Assembly (NCBI RefSeq): GCF_026410305.1
Contig: NZ_JAPMLQ010000002.1
Span: 930,001 to 994,000, forward strand
Source: Sulfitobacter sp. F26204
Lineage (GTDB): Bacteria > Pseudomonadota > Alphaproteobacteria > Rhodobacterales > Rhodobacteraceae
Direction of reading: 5' to 3'
DNA: 64,000 nucleotides
Shown here: positions 53,060-61,924 of the stretch, in pieces
Layout of the letters: each line of letters starts with the position of its first letter
Numbering within the stretch: the first letter of the stretch is position 1
The notes under the pieces: generated by a model
Told to the model about the DNA's origin: nothing
The model's input: the letters and a program-made list of their open reading frames with translations, nothing else
Database searches by the model: none
Position numbers and translations under genes: made by a program

Positions 53060-53775
53060 CGCAAATGTTGTTTCGCACCAACCCATATCTGCGTGACTCA
53101 GCAGCCGTAGTGCATGATCTGACTCCGGAAGGCGGCATCATTCTGGATCAATGTCTGTTCTACCCGACCGGCGGCGGCCAACCCGGAGATTCAGGTTGGA
53201 TCAGCTGGGATACTCAGCACCTGCCGATTGCGACCACTGTAAAGGGCGAGGGAGATGCGATTGTACTGGTTCCGGCCGAGGCATCGGCCTTGCCGCCGAA
53301 AGGGGCCCATGTCACCCATGAGGTAGATTGGGACCGTCGTCATAAACATATGCGGGTGCATACGGCCCTGCATCTTCTGTCGGTGGCCGTGCCCTTTGGT
53401 GTGACCGGGGGGCAGATTTCCGCCTCACATGGGCGATTGGATTTTGACATGCCCGATGCACCCCACAACCGCGAGGAAATCGAAGAGGTGCTCAACGGAT
53501 TTGTAGACGCGGATCTGCGGATCAGTGAACAGTGGATCACAGGGGAAGAGCTTGAGGCAAACCCGCATATCGTCAAAACAATGGCCGTCAAACCGCCCAA
53601 AGGCGCAGGTAACATTCGTCTGATCCGCATCGGCGAGGATGAAGACTGGATCGATCTGCAACCCTGTGGCGGCACCCATGTGGCCCGCACCGGTGAAATC
53701 GGTGCGCTTCGTGTCGGGAAAATGGAAAAGAAAGGCCGTTTGAACCGTCGTATCTATCTGCATCTTGATAGCTAA
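53056..53775 (+). CDS. Alanyl-tRNA editing protein (AlaX-like)
   Basis: Free-standing editing domain of 239 residues that deacylates misacylated Ser- or Gly-tRNA(Ala). The zinc motif is MRVHTALHLL (His102, His106), completed by QPCGGTHVARTGEIG (Cys204, His208). The N-terminal FYPTGGGQPGDSG glycine-rich stretch is the family hallmark. It overlaps the channel gene by four bases. A small hairpin follows the stop. Confidence 0.92.
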   Translation: MTQMLFRTNPYLRDSAAVVHDLTPEGGIILDQCLFYPTGGGQPGDSGWISWDTQHLPIATTVKGEGDAIVLVPAEASALPPKGAHVTHEVDWDRRHKHMRVHTALHLLSVAVPFGVTGGQISASHGRLDFDMPDAPHNREEIEEVLNGFVDADLRISEQWITGEELEANPHIVKTMAVKPPKGAGNIRLIRIGEDEDWIDLQPCGGTHVARTGEIGALRVGKMEKKGRLNRRIYLHLDS

Positions 53776-53790
53776 ATCTGTTTTGACGAA

Positions 53791-53806
53791 TGCACCGTCC
53801 GGTGCA
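53791..53806 (+). terminator. Hairpin behind the editing-protein gene
   Basis: Perfect 6-bp stem TGCACC / GGTGCA with loop GTCC followed by ATTT. It is 15 bases after the stop and 48 bases before tRNA-Ser. The T tract is weak. Confidence 0.5.
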
Positions 53807-53854
53807 ATTTCGCCCTTGCAACTGGGGGTGCGCTCATATTAAACCCCGCCCAAC

Positions 53855-53944
53855 GGATCGGTGGCCGAGTGGTCGAAGGCGCACGCCTGGAAAGTGTGTA
53901 GGCGGGAGACCGTCTCCAGGGTTCGAATCCCTGTCGATCCGCCA
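53855..53944 (+). tRNA. tRNA-Ser (anticodon GGA)
   Basis: Full 90-base class II tRNA with a long variable arm (GGCGGGAGACCGTCTCC region) and encoded CCA. The acceptor GGATCGG pairs with TCGATCC; the anticodon loop CTGGAAA gives GGA. Its 3' end marks the left limit of the island and could be an attachment site. Confidence 0.97.
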
Positions 53945-53970
53945 CTTGCCCTTGAGAAAGCGTTCTCCCG

Positions 53971-53992
53971 ATCCGGCTCCGGCCGGATTTTT
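53971..53992 (+). terminator. Terminator of tRNA-Ser
   Basis: Perfect 7-bp stem ATCCGGC / GCCGGAT with loop TCCG followed by T residues, 26 bases after the CCA end. Confidence 0.85.
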
Positions 53993-54046
53993 CCGTTGTT
54001 TTCGAGGGTTATGCGGGGAGGGCTGAACACCGGCCCTAGCGCTGGA

Positions 54047-54073
54047 AGGCCCCGAAGCGGTCTCTCGGGGCCT
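54047..54073. repeat. Perfect 9-bp inverted repeat at the island edge
   Basis: AGGCCCCGA and TCGGGGCCT separated by 9 bases, about 100 bases beyond tRNA-Ser, in a non-coding stretch (53993-54311). It may be a further terminator or a site for a recombination protein. Confidence 0.55.
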
Positions 54074-54411
54074 ATATTCTCCGGACCTGTTGACTGCACC
54101 GTTTTGGTGATCAGGTTGTAAGTTCCTGATATGTATACCCTTTTTCCAAAGGGCACTAGGCGCTTCGACTTCGGTCTCTATCGCATTAACGCGACCCAGT
54201 TCGAAATCCGCCTGTTGTGGCGATGTCACAAATATAGCAGAATTCCACGTTATGGCTATATTGCTCTCCAGGTTCGCAAACGAGGTAGGACAAATGCGTC
54301 CTACCTGCCGTTTTGTTCAGTTTCTCCAGCCGCCGCCTGCATTCAGACTTGGGGACAACATACTGCACTCTGGGAGACTCTAACCATAAGCTGGCCCAAG
54401 GCAAATTTAGG

Positions 54412-54603
54412 ATGCCAACAGCACGTCTTGAGGCGGTCAATTTCTTGGTTGATTTCGGATGCGACTTTAACCTTCCAAATCTCGAGGTCAACGATATTCT
54501 CGTGGAAATGCAGGAAGGTGCGTACAGTTGCTTGCCTCCGGTGTGCAATAAGAACGGCGCACCGAACTTCGACGCTTGTTGGGAGATAGAACGATTTGGA
54601 TGA
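54412..54603 (+). CDS. Small protein of unknown function coupled to the AIPR gene
   Basis: A 63-residue frame, MPTARLEAVNFLVDFGCDF through WEIERFG, that looks protein-like and ends inside the TTG start of the AIPR gene (TTGGATGA overlap). The same frame stays open to a TTG at 54313, which would give 96 residues, so the start is unsure. No family recognised; four Cys in the ATG form. The overlap implies coupled translation with AIPR, so it may be a partner or antidote. This is inference only. Confidence 0.5.
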   Translation: MPTARLEAVNFLVDFGCDFNLPNLEVNDILVEMQEGAYSCLPPVCNKNGAPNFDACWEIERFG

Positions 54604-56710
54604 ACTGGTCGAATTCAATAATTCATTGGTTAAGGAAGTCGCCGCTGAAGCATCAGCAAGTAGCATTTCACAGTCGGACGCCTTTTTCGAGCGGATGGCG
54701 GCACTATTGGAAGCAGAAGGTGAAATAGCGACCGCTGACCGGGTTACGTTTCTCGCCAGCAGCCAGGGCAAGACCTTGAGGCTCGACGGGATTGGCGGAG
54801 ACCCGCGTGAGTCCGAGGGTATACTTAGCGTCATTGTCAGCGATTTTCATGATGGAGACGCGGCGGTTAAGATCAATGCAAGCGATGCCAAGAAGGCCTT
54901 CGGCCACCTAATCAACTTTGTCGCCGCCGCGCGTCGAGCAGCCTTCCGTGCAGACCTGATCGAAGGGAGTGCTGAAGCGGGTGCCGCCTCAATTATTACA
55001 TCTGCGTGGTCATCTATCACGAAGATCAAACTCATTCTCATGACAAACGCGACCTATAGCGCCAGGACAGACGCGGTTCTTGCGGGCAAGATTGACGGCA
55101 TTCCAGTCACCTACAACATCTGGGATCTTACACGCTTCCATCGTTACGAGACGTCGGGACACGCTCGGGAAAAGATCATCGTCAATTTTCGGGAAGATTT
55201 CGGCGCAAGCATCCCGGCACTGGCTGCTTCGAGCAGCGGCGAACACCTCGACAGTTATCTTGTTGTGATCAGCGGCCATCAATTGGCTGAAATTTATGAC
55301 AAATGGGGGGCGCGGCTTTTGGAGTCGAACGTTCGGAGCTTCCTTCAGGCGCGCGGCGCTGTGAATCGGGGTATTCGGGACACCATCAAGGATGAACCGG
55401 CAATGTTCTTCAGCTATAACAACGGGCTGTCGGCAACGGCCGACAGCGTCGAGGTAGAGAAGACATCGAACGGTCTCAGGATCGTGTCCGCGACAAACCT
55501 GCAGGTAGTAAATGGTGGTCAAACCACAGCTTCTCTCCACGCGGCTCGGAAAATCTCGCCAGAAACGCTCGAACAGGTCCACGTGCAAATGAAGTTGACA
55601 GTTGTTCCGTCGGATGCTTCCGAAGAGGTCGTCCCGTCCATCTCGAAATACGCCAACAGTCAGAACAAGGTCAGCGCGGCGGATTTCTTCTCGAACCACC
55701 CGTTCCATATGAGGATGGAAGAATACTCGAGACGAGTTTTGGCTCCGGCCGCCGAAGGTACAAACCGGGAGACAAAATGGTTCTACGAGCGCGCAAGGGG
55801 TCAGTACCTTGTCGAACGCGCCAAGAAATCCCAAGCTGAACGTCGGCGTTTTGATCTTGAAAACCCGAAACCGCAATACTTCGTCAAAACCGACCTTGCG
55901 AAGGTCGAGATGAGTTTCCGCATGCGGCCTGATACGGTCAGCAAGGGCGCGCAGAAAAACTTCGGCGAGTTTGCCCAGATGATCGGGGCGGAATGGAACC
56001 GGAGTGACAAGAAGTTCGATGAGACATGGTATCGGCGCTTGGTCTCTAAACTGATAATCTTCCGGCATCTCGAAAAGACAATTCCGAAACAGCCGTGGTA
56101 TCCCGGTGGATATCGCGCAAACATTGTCACTTATTCTATCTCCAAATTGGTCTCGGACGCAGATGAAAGGGATCATGTTATTGATCTTGATGCCGTATGG
56201 CGGCGCCAATCGGTATCTCGGGATCTAGGTGACGCATTATTGATCGCGGCCGAAGCGGCAGCGGAAGTAATCACCCACCCCGAAGCGGGCGTGAACAATA
56301 TAACGGAATGGGGAAAGAAACAGGCGTGTTGGGCGACCTTGCAGCGGGCTCAAATCGACTATGGACCTGAGTTTATGAATTGCCTTGTTGAGCCAGAGCA
56401 GGCGCGCGCCGTTCAGAGAGATGGCCGTCGCGAAGAAGCTGTAATTTCTGGCATTGAGGCCCAGACTTCGGTGATTGAGGCCGGAGGTGAATTCTGGAAC
56501 CGGCTTAGGGAATGGGGCGGAGGCAAGAGGATATTCAGTCCAAAGGAGGATGGCATTCTGAAGGCTTGCGGCCTGTTCCCGTCCAAGCTGCCGTCGGAAA
56601 AACAATCGGTCATCGCACTCGATCTTCTGGAGCGGGCCCGAGAGGAAGGCTACGTGGATGAGGATGAATCTCCGAGGATCCGGATATCCTCCTTGTCACG
56701 GCAGCACTAG
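54596..56710 (+). CDS. AIPR (abortive infection phage resistance) family protein
   Basis: Soluble protein of 704 residues with the AIPR domain in its middle: LLESNVRSFLQARGAVN (about 241), AMFFSYNNGLSATAD (about 269) and LQVVNGGQTTASLH (about 302). AIPR genes were named from abortive-infection loci and occur next to MutL-like, Z1 and restriction genes in defence islands; the activity is not well defined to me. The start is TTG 54596, with GGGAG 10 bases upstream. It ends 16 bases from the converging end of the methyltransferase operon, so the two transcripts face each other. Confidence 0.85.
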   Translation: MDELVEFNNSLVKEVAAEASASSISQSDAFFERMAALLEAEGEIATADRVTFLASSQGKTLRLDGIGGDPRESEGILSVIVSDFHDGDAAVKINASDAKKAFGHLINFVAAARRAAFRADLIEGSAEAGAASIITSAWSSITKIKLILMTNATYSARTDAVLAGKIDGIPVTYNIWDLTRFHRYETSGHAREKIIVNFREDFGASIPALAASSSGEHLDSYLVVISGHQLAEIYDKWGARLLESNVRSFLQARGAVNRGIRDTIKDEPAMFFSYNNGLSATADSVEVEKTSNGLRIVSATNLQVVNGGQTTASLHAARKISPETLEQVHVQMKLTVVPSDASEEVVPSISKYANSQNKVSAADFFSNHPFHMRMEEYSRRVLAPAAEGTNRETKWFYERARGQYLVERAKKSQAERRRFDLENPKPQYFVKTDLAKVEMSFRMRPDTVSKGAQKNFGEFAQMIGAEWNRSDKKFDETWYRRLVSKLIIFRHLEKTIPKQPWYPGGYRANIVTYSISKLVSDADERDHVIDLDAVWRRQSVSRDLGDALLIAAEAAAEVITHPEAGVNNITEWGKKQACWATLQRAQIDYGPEFMNCLVEPEQARAVQRDGRREEAVISGIEAQTSVIEAGGEFWNRLREWGGGKRIFSPKEDGILKACGLFPSKLPSEKQSVIALDLLERAREEGYVDEDESPRIRISSLSRQH

Positions 56711-56726
56711 GACACAACTGTCAGCA

Positions 56727-57158
56727 TCAATGGACCCGCCGCCAAGCCGTTAAACGGATTCGAACGCCTTGATCGGGTTCAGGCTCTTCAGTGTCTTTCG
56801 GTCTGAGCCCGATCAAATACTGGTTGCCGAAGCTGGCTCGTGATATTTCGAACTCGTCACCTTCCCGAGCGCCAACGTCCCGAAACCAGCTCGTCATGTG
56901 TGTAATCCGGTATTCATTTCTGGTGCCACCCGGATCGTGAAGGCGGTTGTTGTAGTAGACGAAACGGAACTTCAACGTGTGTCCAGTTTCGTCGATGCAC
57001 TCAATCCACGCGTCAGGGTTCTTTATGTCCTGGTCAAGAGCCGGCAGCATTGCGAGAAGTTCCTTCTCGCCTTTAGGGATCAAGACGCCGCCTTGGTGTC
57101 CACCGGTTGTTCCGACATCATTGGCACTCAGTCGCTTTCGGAATTTTTCACTGCTCAT
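56727..57158 (-). CDS. Stand-alone EcoRII-N-like DNA-binding protein
   Basis: Product of 143 residues resembling the N-terminal effector domain of the restriction enzyme EcoRII, a B3-like pseudobarrel that reads CCWGG. The matching parts are KRLSANDVGTTGGHQGGVLI near the start and YYNNRLHDPGGTRNEYRIT in the middle. The nuclease half of EcoRII is absent: the protein ends soon after the domain. It is the last gene of the operon and overlaps the helicase stop by ATGA. A likely role is target recognition for the helicase and nucleases. Confidence 0.82.
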   Translation of the reverse strand: MSSEKFRKRLSANDVGTTGGHQGGVLIPKGEKELLAMLPALDQDIKNPDAWIECIDETGHTLKFRFVYYNNRLHDPGGTRNEYRITHMTSWFRDVGAREGDEFEISRASFGNQYLIGLRPKDTEEPEPDQGVRIRLTAWRRVH

Positions 57159-58966
57159 GACTTCACCGGCATTATTTCGAGGGCACGTTTGAGATCATCG
57201 GCGTCACGGGTCGAGACTGGCACGGTCTCGTTCGCAAGGTCGTTTTTCCATGCGGACCGATCGATCATTACTTCCTCGACGGTATCCAAATAGAATAGCC
57301 GATAGACAGTAACTGGTTCGGTCTGCCCTCTTCGGTGTGCCCGTGCACTTGCTTGGGCTTCAAGCGCGGGATTCCACACCGGAGTGAAATGGATAACAAC
57401 TGTTGCCGCAGTAATATTCAAACCCGCCCCTGCTGCTTTCGGGTTTAGGACCAAACAGGCCGGACCTTCGTGAGCTGCGAATACATCGATGATGGATTGC
57501 CTGTCCTCCTGAGGGGTTGAGCCGTTAATAGCTCCCCAATGCGTATCAGGCATGTGGGCACATGCTTGCTTGAGCAGGTCACCGATCCGATTGAAAAGAG
57601 CGAAAACAATAACCTTTCGCCCATTGGCAAAGGCCTCTCGCAGAAGGGCGACCACTCGCTCCATCTTGGGTGTTACAAGTGGCATGTCTTCGGCTGTGAC
57701 AATCGTCGCATCTTCTTCGTTCTCCCCCGCGTTGCGCAACCACGGATGAGCACAAACGAGTTGCAATTGGAGAGTGGCAACGAGGGCGCCCGCGACAGGG
57801 TATTTTTCCATAGTGGCGTCGCGTACCTCGCGATAGTGGTCGATCAGCCGGTCGTCGAGTTCGAGCGGGACATCCACGTCAATCCTTTCTGGCAGATCGC
57901 TCGCCACATCCGCCACCCGGCGTTTCAGGATGATTGGATCGGTGAGACGCTTCAACTGTTGGCCTGAGTCGAGACTATCAGGGAAATTGCCCTCGAACTC
58001 CGAGAGACTGCCCAACAGTCCGGGAATGGCGAAATCCGTCAAGGACCAAAGGTCGACCAAGCTATTCTCGATGGGTGTCCCGGTCATAGGAATGGCCCGT
58101 TTTCGGGGGATGGTTGCGATTGCCTGGCGGCGGTTCGAGTGCGGGTTCTTGATTGCCTGTGCCTCATCACAAATCACCCAAGACCACTCGAGGCTCGAAA
58201 AAATGGCGATGTCATTAACCATGGTATCATAGGTTGTGATCAGCACTTGGGACGTTTGCAGCCCTGTAACCACTCCAGCCCTGTGCGCGCCTCTATGAAC
58301 CGCTACCCCCAAGGTCGGTGCGAACCTCGCGATCTCGCGGACCCAGTTAGCAATGAGGCTGGTGGGACAGATAATCAGTGCCGGTGCCCGAGGGTTGGGC
58401 GGATCGATCATGAGCAGCGCGATGATTTGGAGCGTCTTGCCGAGGCCCATCTCGTCGGCAAGTATCAGTCCGCCGGTACGGGAGACCGTGTCCCACATCC
58501 ATTGGACGCCTCTCGCTTGGTAGGGAAAAAGCTCAGCTTCCAAGCCCGCGATACGAATAGTATCGCTGTTCAGTTCCGCAGCTTCCTTGCCCGGCTTCAT
58601 GATCGTTTCTGATGGCAAAGCAGCGACGCCATCACCATCGGATCTCATGAGACGGATTGCTGTGCTGAATGGAACATCGGTTGGATCAGCATCGCCAATT
58701 TTTTTCTGCAGCACTTGCGCTGCATCACGCGGGAGCGGCCGAAATATCGTGCCGTCAACCACCCAGCAATGACGGTTGGTCGGAGCGAGGAACTCATGAC
58801 GCTCTCCTCGTACCATCCTAACGCCACCCAGACGCACGACGATGCGGTTCTCCTCACGCTCGAGGCGGGCGATTGGTTCGAGAAGTCTCTCCGAGATAGA
58901 ATGGTCGACAGGAGGAGCTTCTTTCAGCTCAGCGAACGACTCGGGAAGTGTAGTGTAGTCAACCAC
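57155..58966 (-). CDS. SNF2-family helicase/translocase
   Basis: Product of 603 residues with a full SNF2 motor: Walker A DEMGLGKTLQ (about 171), CPTSLIANWVREI, the Walker B DEAQAIKNP (about 267), MTGTPIENSLVDLW, and motif VI SARAHRRGQTEPV. The N-terminal 140 residues carry no domain I recognise. The start is GTG 58966, with GGAGG 6 bases upstream, overlapping the HNH stop by 8 bases. SNF2 proteins move double-stranded DNA, and here would serve a restriction-like complex. Confidence 0.9.
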   Translation of the reverse strand: MVDYTTLPESFAELKEAPPVDHSISERLLEPIARLEREENRIVVRLGGVRMVRGERHEFLAPTNRHCWVVDGTIFRPLPRDAAQVLQKKIGDADPTDVPFSTAIRLMRSDGDGVAALPSETIMKPGKEAAELNSDTIRIAGLEAELFPYQARGVQWMWDTVSRTGGLILADEMGLGKTLQIIALLMIDPPNPRAPALIICPTSLIANWVREIARFAPTLGVAVHRGAHRAGVVTGLQTSQVLITTYDTMVNDIAIFSSLEWSWVICDEAQAIKNPHSNRRQAIATIPRKRAIPMTGTPIENSLVDLWSLTDFAIPGLLGSLSEFEGNFPDSLDSGQQLKRLTDPIILKRRVADVASDLPERIDVDVPLELDDRLIDHYREVRDATMEKYPVAGALVATLQLQLVCAHPWLRNAGENEEDATIVTAEDMPLVTPKMERVVALLREAFANGRKVIVFALFNRIGDLLKQACAHMPDTHWGAINGSTPQEDRQSIIDVFAAHEGPACLVLNPKAAGAGLNITAATVVIHFTPVWNPALEAQASARAHRRGQTEPVTVYRLFYLDTVEEVMIDRSAWKNDLANETVPVSTRDADDLKRALEIMPVKS

Positions 58967-59786
58967 CGTGTTCCTCCAACATGCGCCTGATGTCCTCGAC
59001 TTCCCAAGGTACTGGTCGGCGGGTATGGGCCGCACGATGACAAGATGGACAAAGAGGCAGAAGATCGGTTGCCGGGTCGTAGGGTCTGGGGTTCGAAATA
59101 CTGGCTAATGGCTCCAGATGGTGCACTTCAATGATACCGCCAGCATTGTCGCCATAGCGTCGACGTGGTTCGAGACCACAAGCTGCGCAAGTCTCACCGT
59201 GCAAGCGGATGCAGAGGAGCCGGTTGCGGGGGTTGCGCTCACGGCGGTTGATTAGAGAAGGCTTTATCGCGCCTTCGAACGCCGGCTCATCGCAGTTCGC
59301 ATCCTCTTCGACAACATCGTACCCAATAAGTTCGGCCATCGCCGCCATCATGGGTACGATCACTTCGCGGCAGGTTTCGGAAACTGCTTCATCCGCGTCG
59401 GGTCGAATGTTGTGCCTTTTAGTTGCTGTCATACGAAAAGAACCATTGTTGACGGTCCAATCTTCCAGTGTCTGTGCCTCTATGGAAAGGCCTACGTCTG
59501 GGTCAATTGATGCGACAAGAGCCATGGCCAACTGCCGATCTTCGGCCGATGCCTGACGAATCTGGCGAATTACCGCCCCGGAGAAGTTTCCGAATGCCAG
59601 ATTAACGCGATGCGCTTTGAGTCCGTGAGGTCTAATCTCCGCAACGGGACCGTGCTGCTGGTCAAGGTCATCGAACCATATTTTCATGCCAGACCGCAGC
59701 CCAGCATTGTCCATGGTGACCGCGATGACAGCACCCGTGCCTTCCTCCAGTTCACGAACGATGAGTTCCTGTTTCGCTGCCAGCAT
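58959..59786 (-). CDS. HNH endonuclease (McrA-like)
   Basis: Product of 275 residues. The C-terminal HNH domain has the structural zinc pairs ETCAACGLEP (Cys200, Cys203) and LLPLCPSCHRAAH (Cys246, Cys249) and the catalytic EVHHLEPLA (His222-His223). The N-terminal 180 residues are of unknown fold; they may bind DNA or modified bases as in other methyl-directed HNH enzymes. ATG 59786 shares a base with the stop of the ATPase gene. Confidence 0.88.
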   Translation of the reverse strand: MLAAKQELIVRELEEGTGAVIAVTMDNAGLRSGMKIWFDDLDQQHGPVAEIRPHGLKAHRVNLAFGNFSGAVIRQIRQASAEDRQLAMALVASIDPDVGLSIEAQTLEDWTVNNGSFRMTATKRHNIRPDADEAVSETCREVIVPMMAAMAELIGYDVVEEDANCDEPAFEGAIKPSLINRRERNPRNRLLCIRLHGETCAACGLEPRRRYGDNAGGIIEVHHLEPLASISNPRPYDPATDLLPLCPSCHRAAHTRRPVPWEVEDIRRMLEEHGG

Positions 59787-61417
59787 CAGTCGTCATCATC
59801 TTCTGCCAGTTCGCCTGGTTCAGGATCCGGTAGGTTCCGTAGAAGTTTACGGAGGTTGTTTGATATCTCGGTGCGGATGTCTTCGAAAATGGGTTCTAAT
59901 TCATCATTTGTATTGTTCTGTTCGGCCGCTGCGAATGCCCACAGCAAAAGGTCCATTCCTTCTACCGCATATCCGTTTGCGGCGGCACGCTGATAAATTT
60001 TCTGGTAAAAGTCGTGGTGTTTATTCAAAAGAACGGAAGGTACATGCCCGTCGTTTCCGGTACTCCGGAAAGCTGGCTGCCAGAGTTCCCCGCTATTAAT
60101 CGACTCAACTGCTTCAACATGCACGTAATCGGGGCTGACATTGTTCTGGATCGGTGACTTGATACGGATCTTCGGTCCCATGTTGTTGGATATCTCGGCA
60201 GACTGACCTTCCGGATCCACCGATGTCACCTGTGCCTTCGCGGCGTTCGTCGTCGCTGCAATGTTCTTATTGGAACTACCGTGATCGACCTTGTTTTTCG
60301 CGTTGGCTTGCGCTCGGCTCTGCCGCCGATAGCGGTTCCCTGCCTCGCGGTATATCGGCTGCAGAAGAGTCCTCAGTCCGTCCTCCAGATCAGGGTGAAA
60401 AAGGATGCGGGATTTCTTCACATCGATCCTGAAAGCGTCGTCCAGCTCATGCCCGAAATCGAACTCGATCCTCAAAAGGGAAGTGTGAGGTTCGGGCGCG
60501 CCGAAGACATCCATCCAACCACCGTCTTGGATTAACCGCCCCTCGCGGAAGACGTAAAATCCTTGTGCCCGGTTCGAGATGCGCGCGTATTCACGTTCCT
60601 CATCCTTCGTCATGTCGCGACGGTGTGGAAGGATCCAAGCGCGGATCGTGGCACGTTCTTCCGATCCATCCGGCATCTCAACCAATAGCGTCTGCTTTTT
60701 TTCTGGAAGAACCTGTTCGGACCTTTTCGGGTAAAAAGGATTCCACGGGACGACCGGACTGCTGTTGATGAAAATTTCTATATCCCGCTCACGCTTGTCG
60801 GATTTGTCGGTAAAGCGGTGGTAGACCAGAGAAAGGTGTTTGCTGAGGGTGTCAGTCAGTCGCTTGATCGCGGCTTGTTCCTTGGTCCCCCCTGCTTCGT
60901 ATTCCTTGGATAGGATCCGGTCGCATTTTTCCCAAATTACGAGGGTTCCAGTTTCTCCGCAGAGCTCTTCGAACATTTCTTCTTCATCGTTTGATACCGG
61001 CTCGCGCAACATTTCCCATTTGCCGCGCTCCTTCACATGGTCGAGATCCCATGCTAGTTTTGCCAAGGGCTGCTCTATGGCAGCCCGCGAAACGATGGTG
61101 AATTTTAGGCAGACTGAACTTGAAGCCGTCTTGAGCCCGAGCCCAAATTTCCCCAAGCTTTCAGGGTTTTCGCGGACAGGCGCGCCATAGCGCATGGCGC
61201 GATGGATGGTTGCATTATCCATGCCGATTCCGTTGTCGCCAAAATAGACCAGTTTTCTACCGTCCTCGTGGAGTACAATCTCGACATTGATGTGGTCGGC
61301 TTTGGCGGCAATTGAATTATCAATAATGTCTGCAGCGGCGGTCTTTACATTGTAACCAGTGTCGCGCAGCCCGAATATCAGGCGCGGGGCATCCGGTTCA
61401 TTTATCAGATCATCCAT
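59786..61417 (-). CDS. MORC/MutL-like GHKL ATPase
   Basis: Product of 543 residues with an N-terminal HATPase_c_3 domain: ADIIDNSIAAKADHI (Asn34), YFGDNGIGMDN and GKFGLGLKTASS. Beyond about 380 the sequence is less conserved, and the tail is acidic. GHKL ATPases of this type clamp DNA on ATP binding and are found in bacterial restriction-modification operons as MORC-like members. ATG 61417 is chosen for its AGAGGAAG; the frame stays open to 61465. Confidence 0.87.
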   Translation of the reverse strand: MDDLINEPDAPRLIFGLRDTGYNVKTAAADIIDNSIAAKADHINVEIVLHEDGRKLVYFGDNGIGMDNATIHRAMRYGAPVRENPESLGKFGLGLKTASSSVCLKFTIVSRAAIEQPLAKLAWDLDHVKERGKWEMLREPVSNDEEEMFEELCGETGTLVIWEKCDRILSKEYEAGGTKEQAAIKRLTDTLSKHLSLVYHRFTDKSDKRERDIEIFINSSPVVPWNPFYPKRSEQVLPEKKQTLLVEMPDGSEERATIRAWILPHRRDMTKDEEREYARISNRAQGFYVFREGRLIQDGGWMDVFGAPEPHTSLLRIEFDFGHELDDAFRIDVKKSRILFHPDLEDGLRTLLQPIYREAGNRYRRQSRAQANAKNKVDHGSSNKNIAATTNAAKAQVTSVDPEGQSAEISNNMGPKIRIKSPIQNNVSPDYVHVEAVESINSGELWQPAFRSTGNDGHVPSVLLNKHHDFYQKIYQRAAANGYAVEGMDLLLWAFAAAEQNNTNDELEPIFEDIRTEISNNLRKLLRNLPDPEPGELAEDDDD

Positions 61418-61465
61418 CCCGCTCTTCCTCTCTTTAGCGTCGTTCCGGCAATCCGGATTTATCAA

Positions 61466-61924
61466 TCAAACAATTTCTCGCCTATTTGGCATCTCGCCAG
61501 AAATCTCTTGTCCGCGCAACCATCCGGCGATCTCGCTTAAGAGATCTTCTACGGAAAAGCGCTTTGTCGCACATTCCCAAACTGTCAGTACTCGCCACTC
61601 TGATGCGATGAGCGACTGTGCAGTCTTCTGGTCGCGTTCGACGTTATTTGCCAACTTCTCCCGCCAGAATTCAGTCCGAGTTTTTGGCAATCTGAAATAG
61701 GAACAACCTTTGTGGGCGTGCCAGAAGCAACCGTTAACGAAAATTGCTGCCCGGTATTTCGGCAACACGAGATCGGGCTTGCCTACAAGATTGCCGCTGT
61801 GGAGACGGAACCTGAACCCGAGACTATGCAATCCCTTGCGGACAATCATCTCGGGTTTTGTATCTTTTGGTCCAATCCCAGCCATCATTTCCGATCGGGA
61901 CATCGGGGCTCGTTTTTCAGGCAC
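61466..61924 (-). CDS. vsr: Vsr-type very short patch repair endonuclease
   Basis: Product of 152 residues. Catalytic Asp51 lies in [20 protein letters not shown], followed by [14 protein letters not shown] with conserved His residues and the zinc Cys. Vsr nicks next to T-G mismatches that arise when 5-methylcytosine deaminates, correcting mutation at the methylase site. It starts at GTG 61924, with GGAGA upstream, 8 bases inside the methyltransferase gene. That it lies directly behind a Dcm-like gene is the classical arrangement. Confidence 0.93.
   Translation of the reverse strand: MPEKRAPMSRSEMMAGIGPKDTKPEMIVRKGLHSLGFRFRLHSGNLVGKPDLVLPKYRAAIFVNGCFWHAHKGCSYFRLPKTRTEFWREKLANNVERDQKTAQSLIASEWRVLTVWECATKRFSVEDLLSEIAGWLRGQEISGEMPNRREIV

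Noticed and set aside
54131..54589. 152-codon rightward frame before AIPR
   Set aside because: A different register from the coupled small ORF, with a sequence rich in Cys, Trp and Arg that does not look like a protein.
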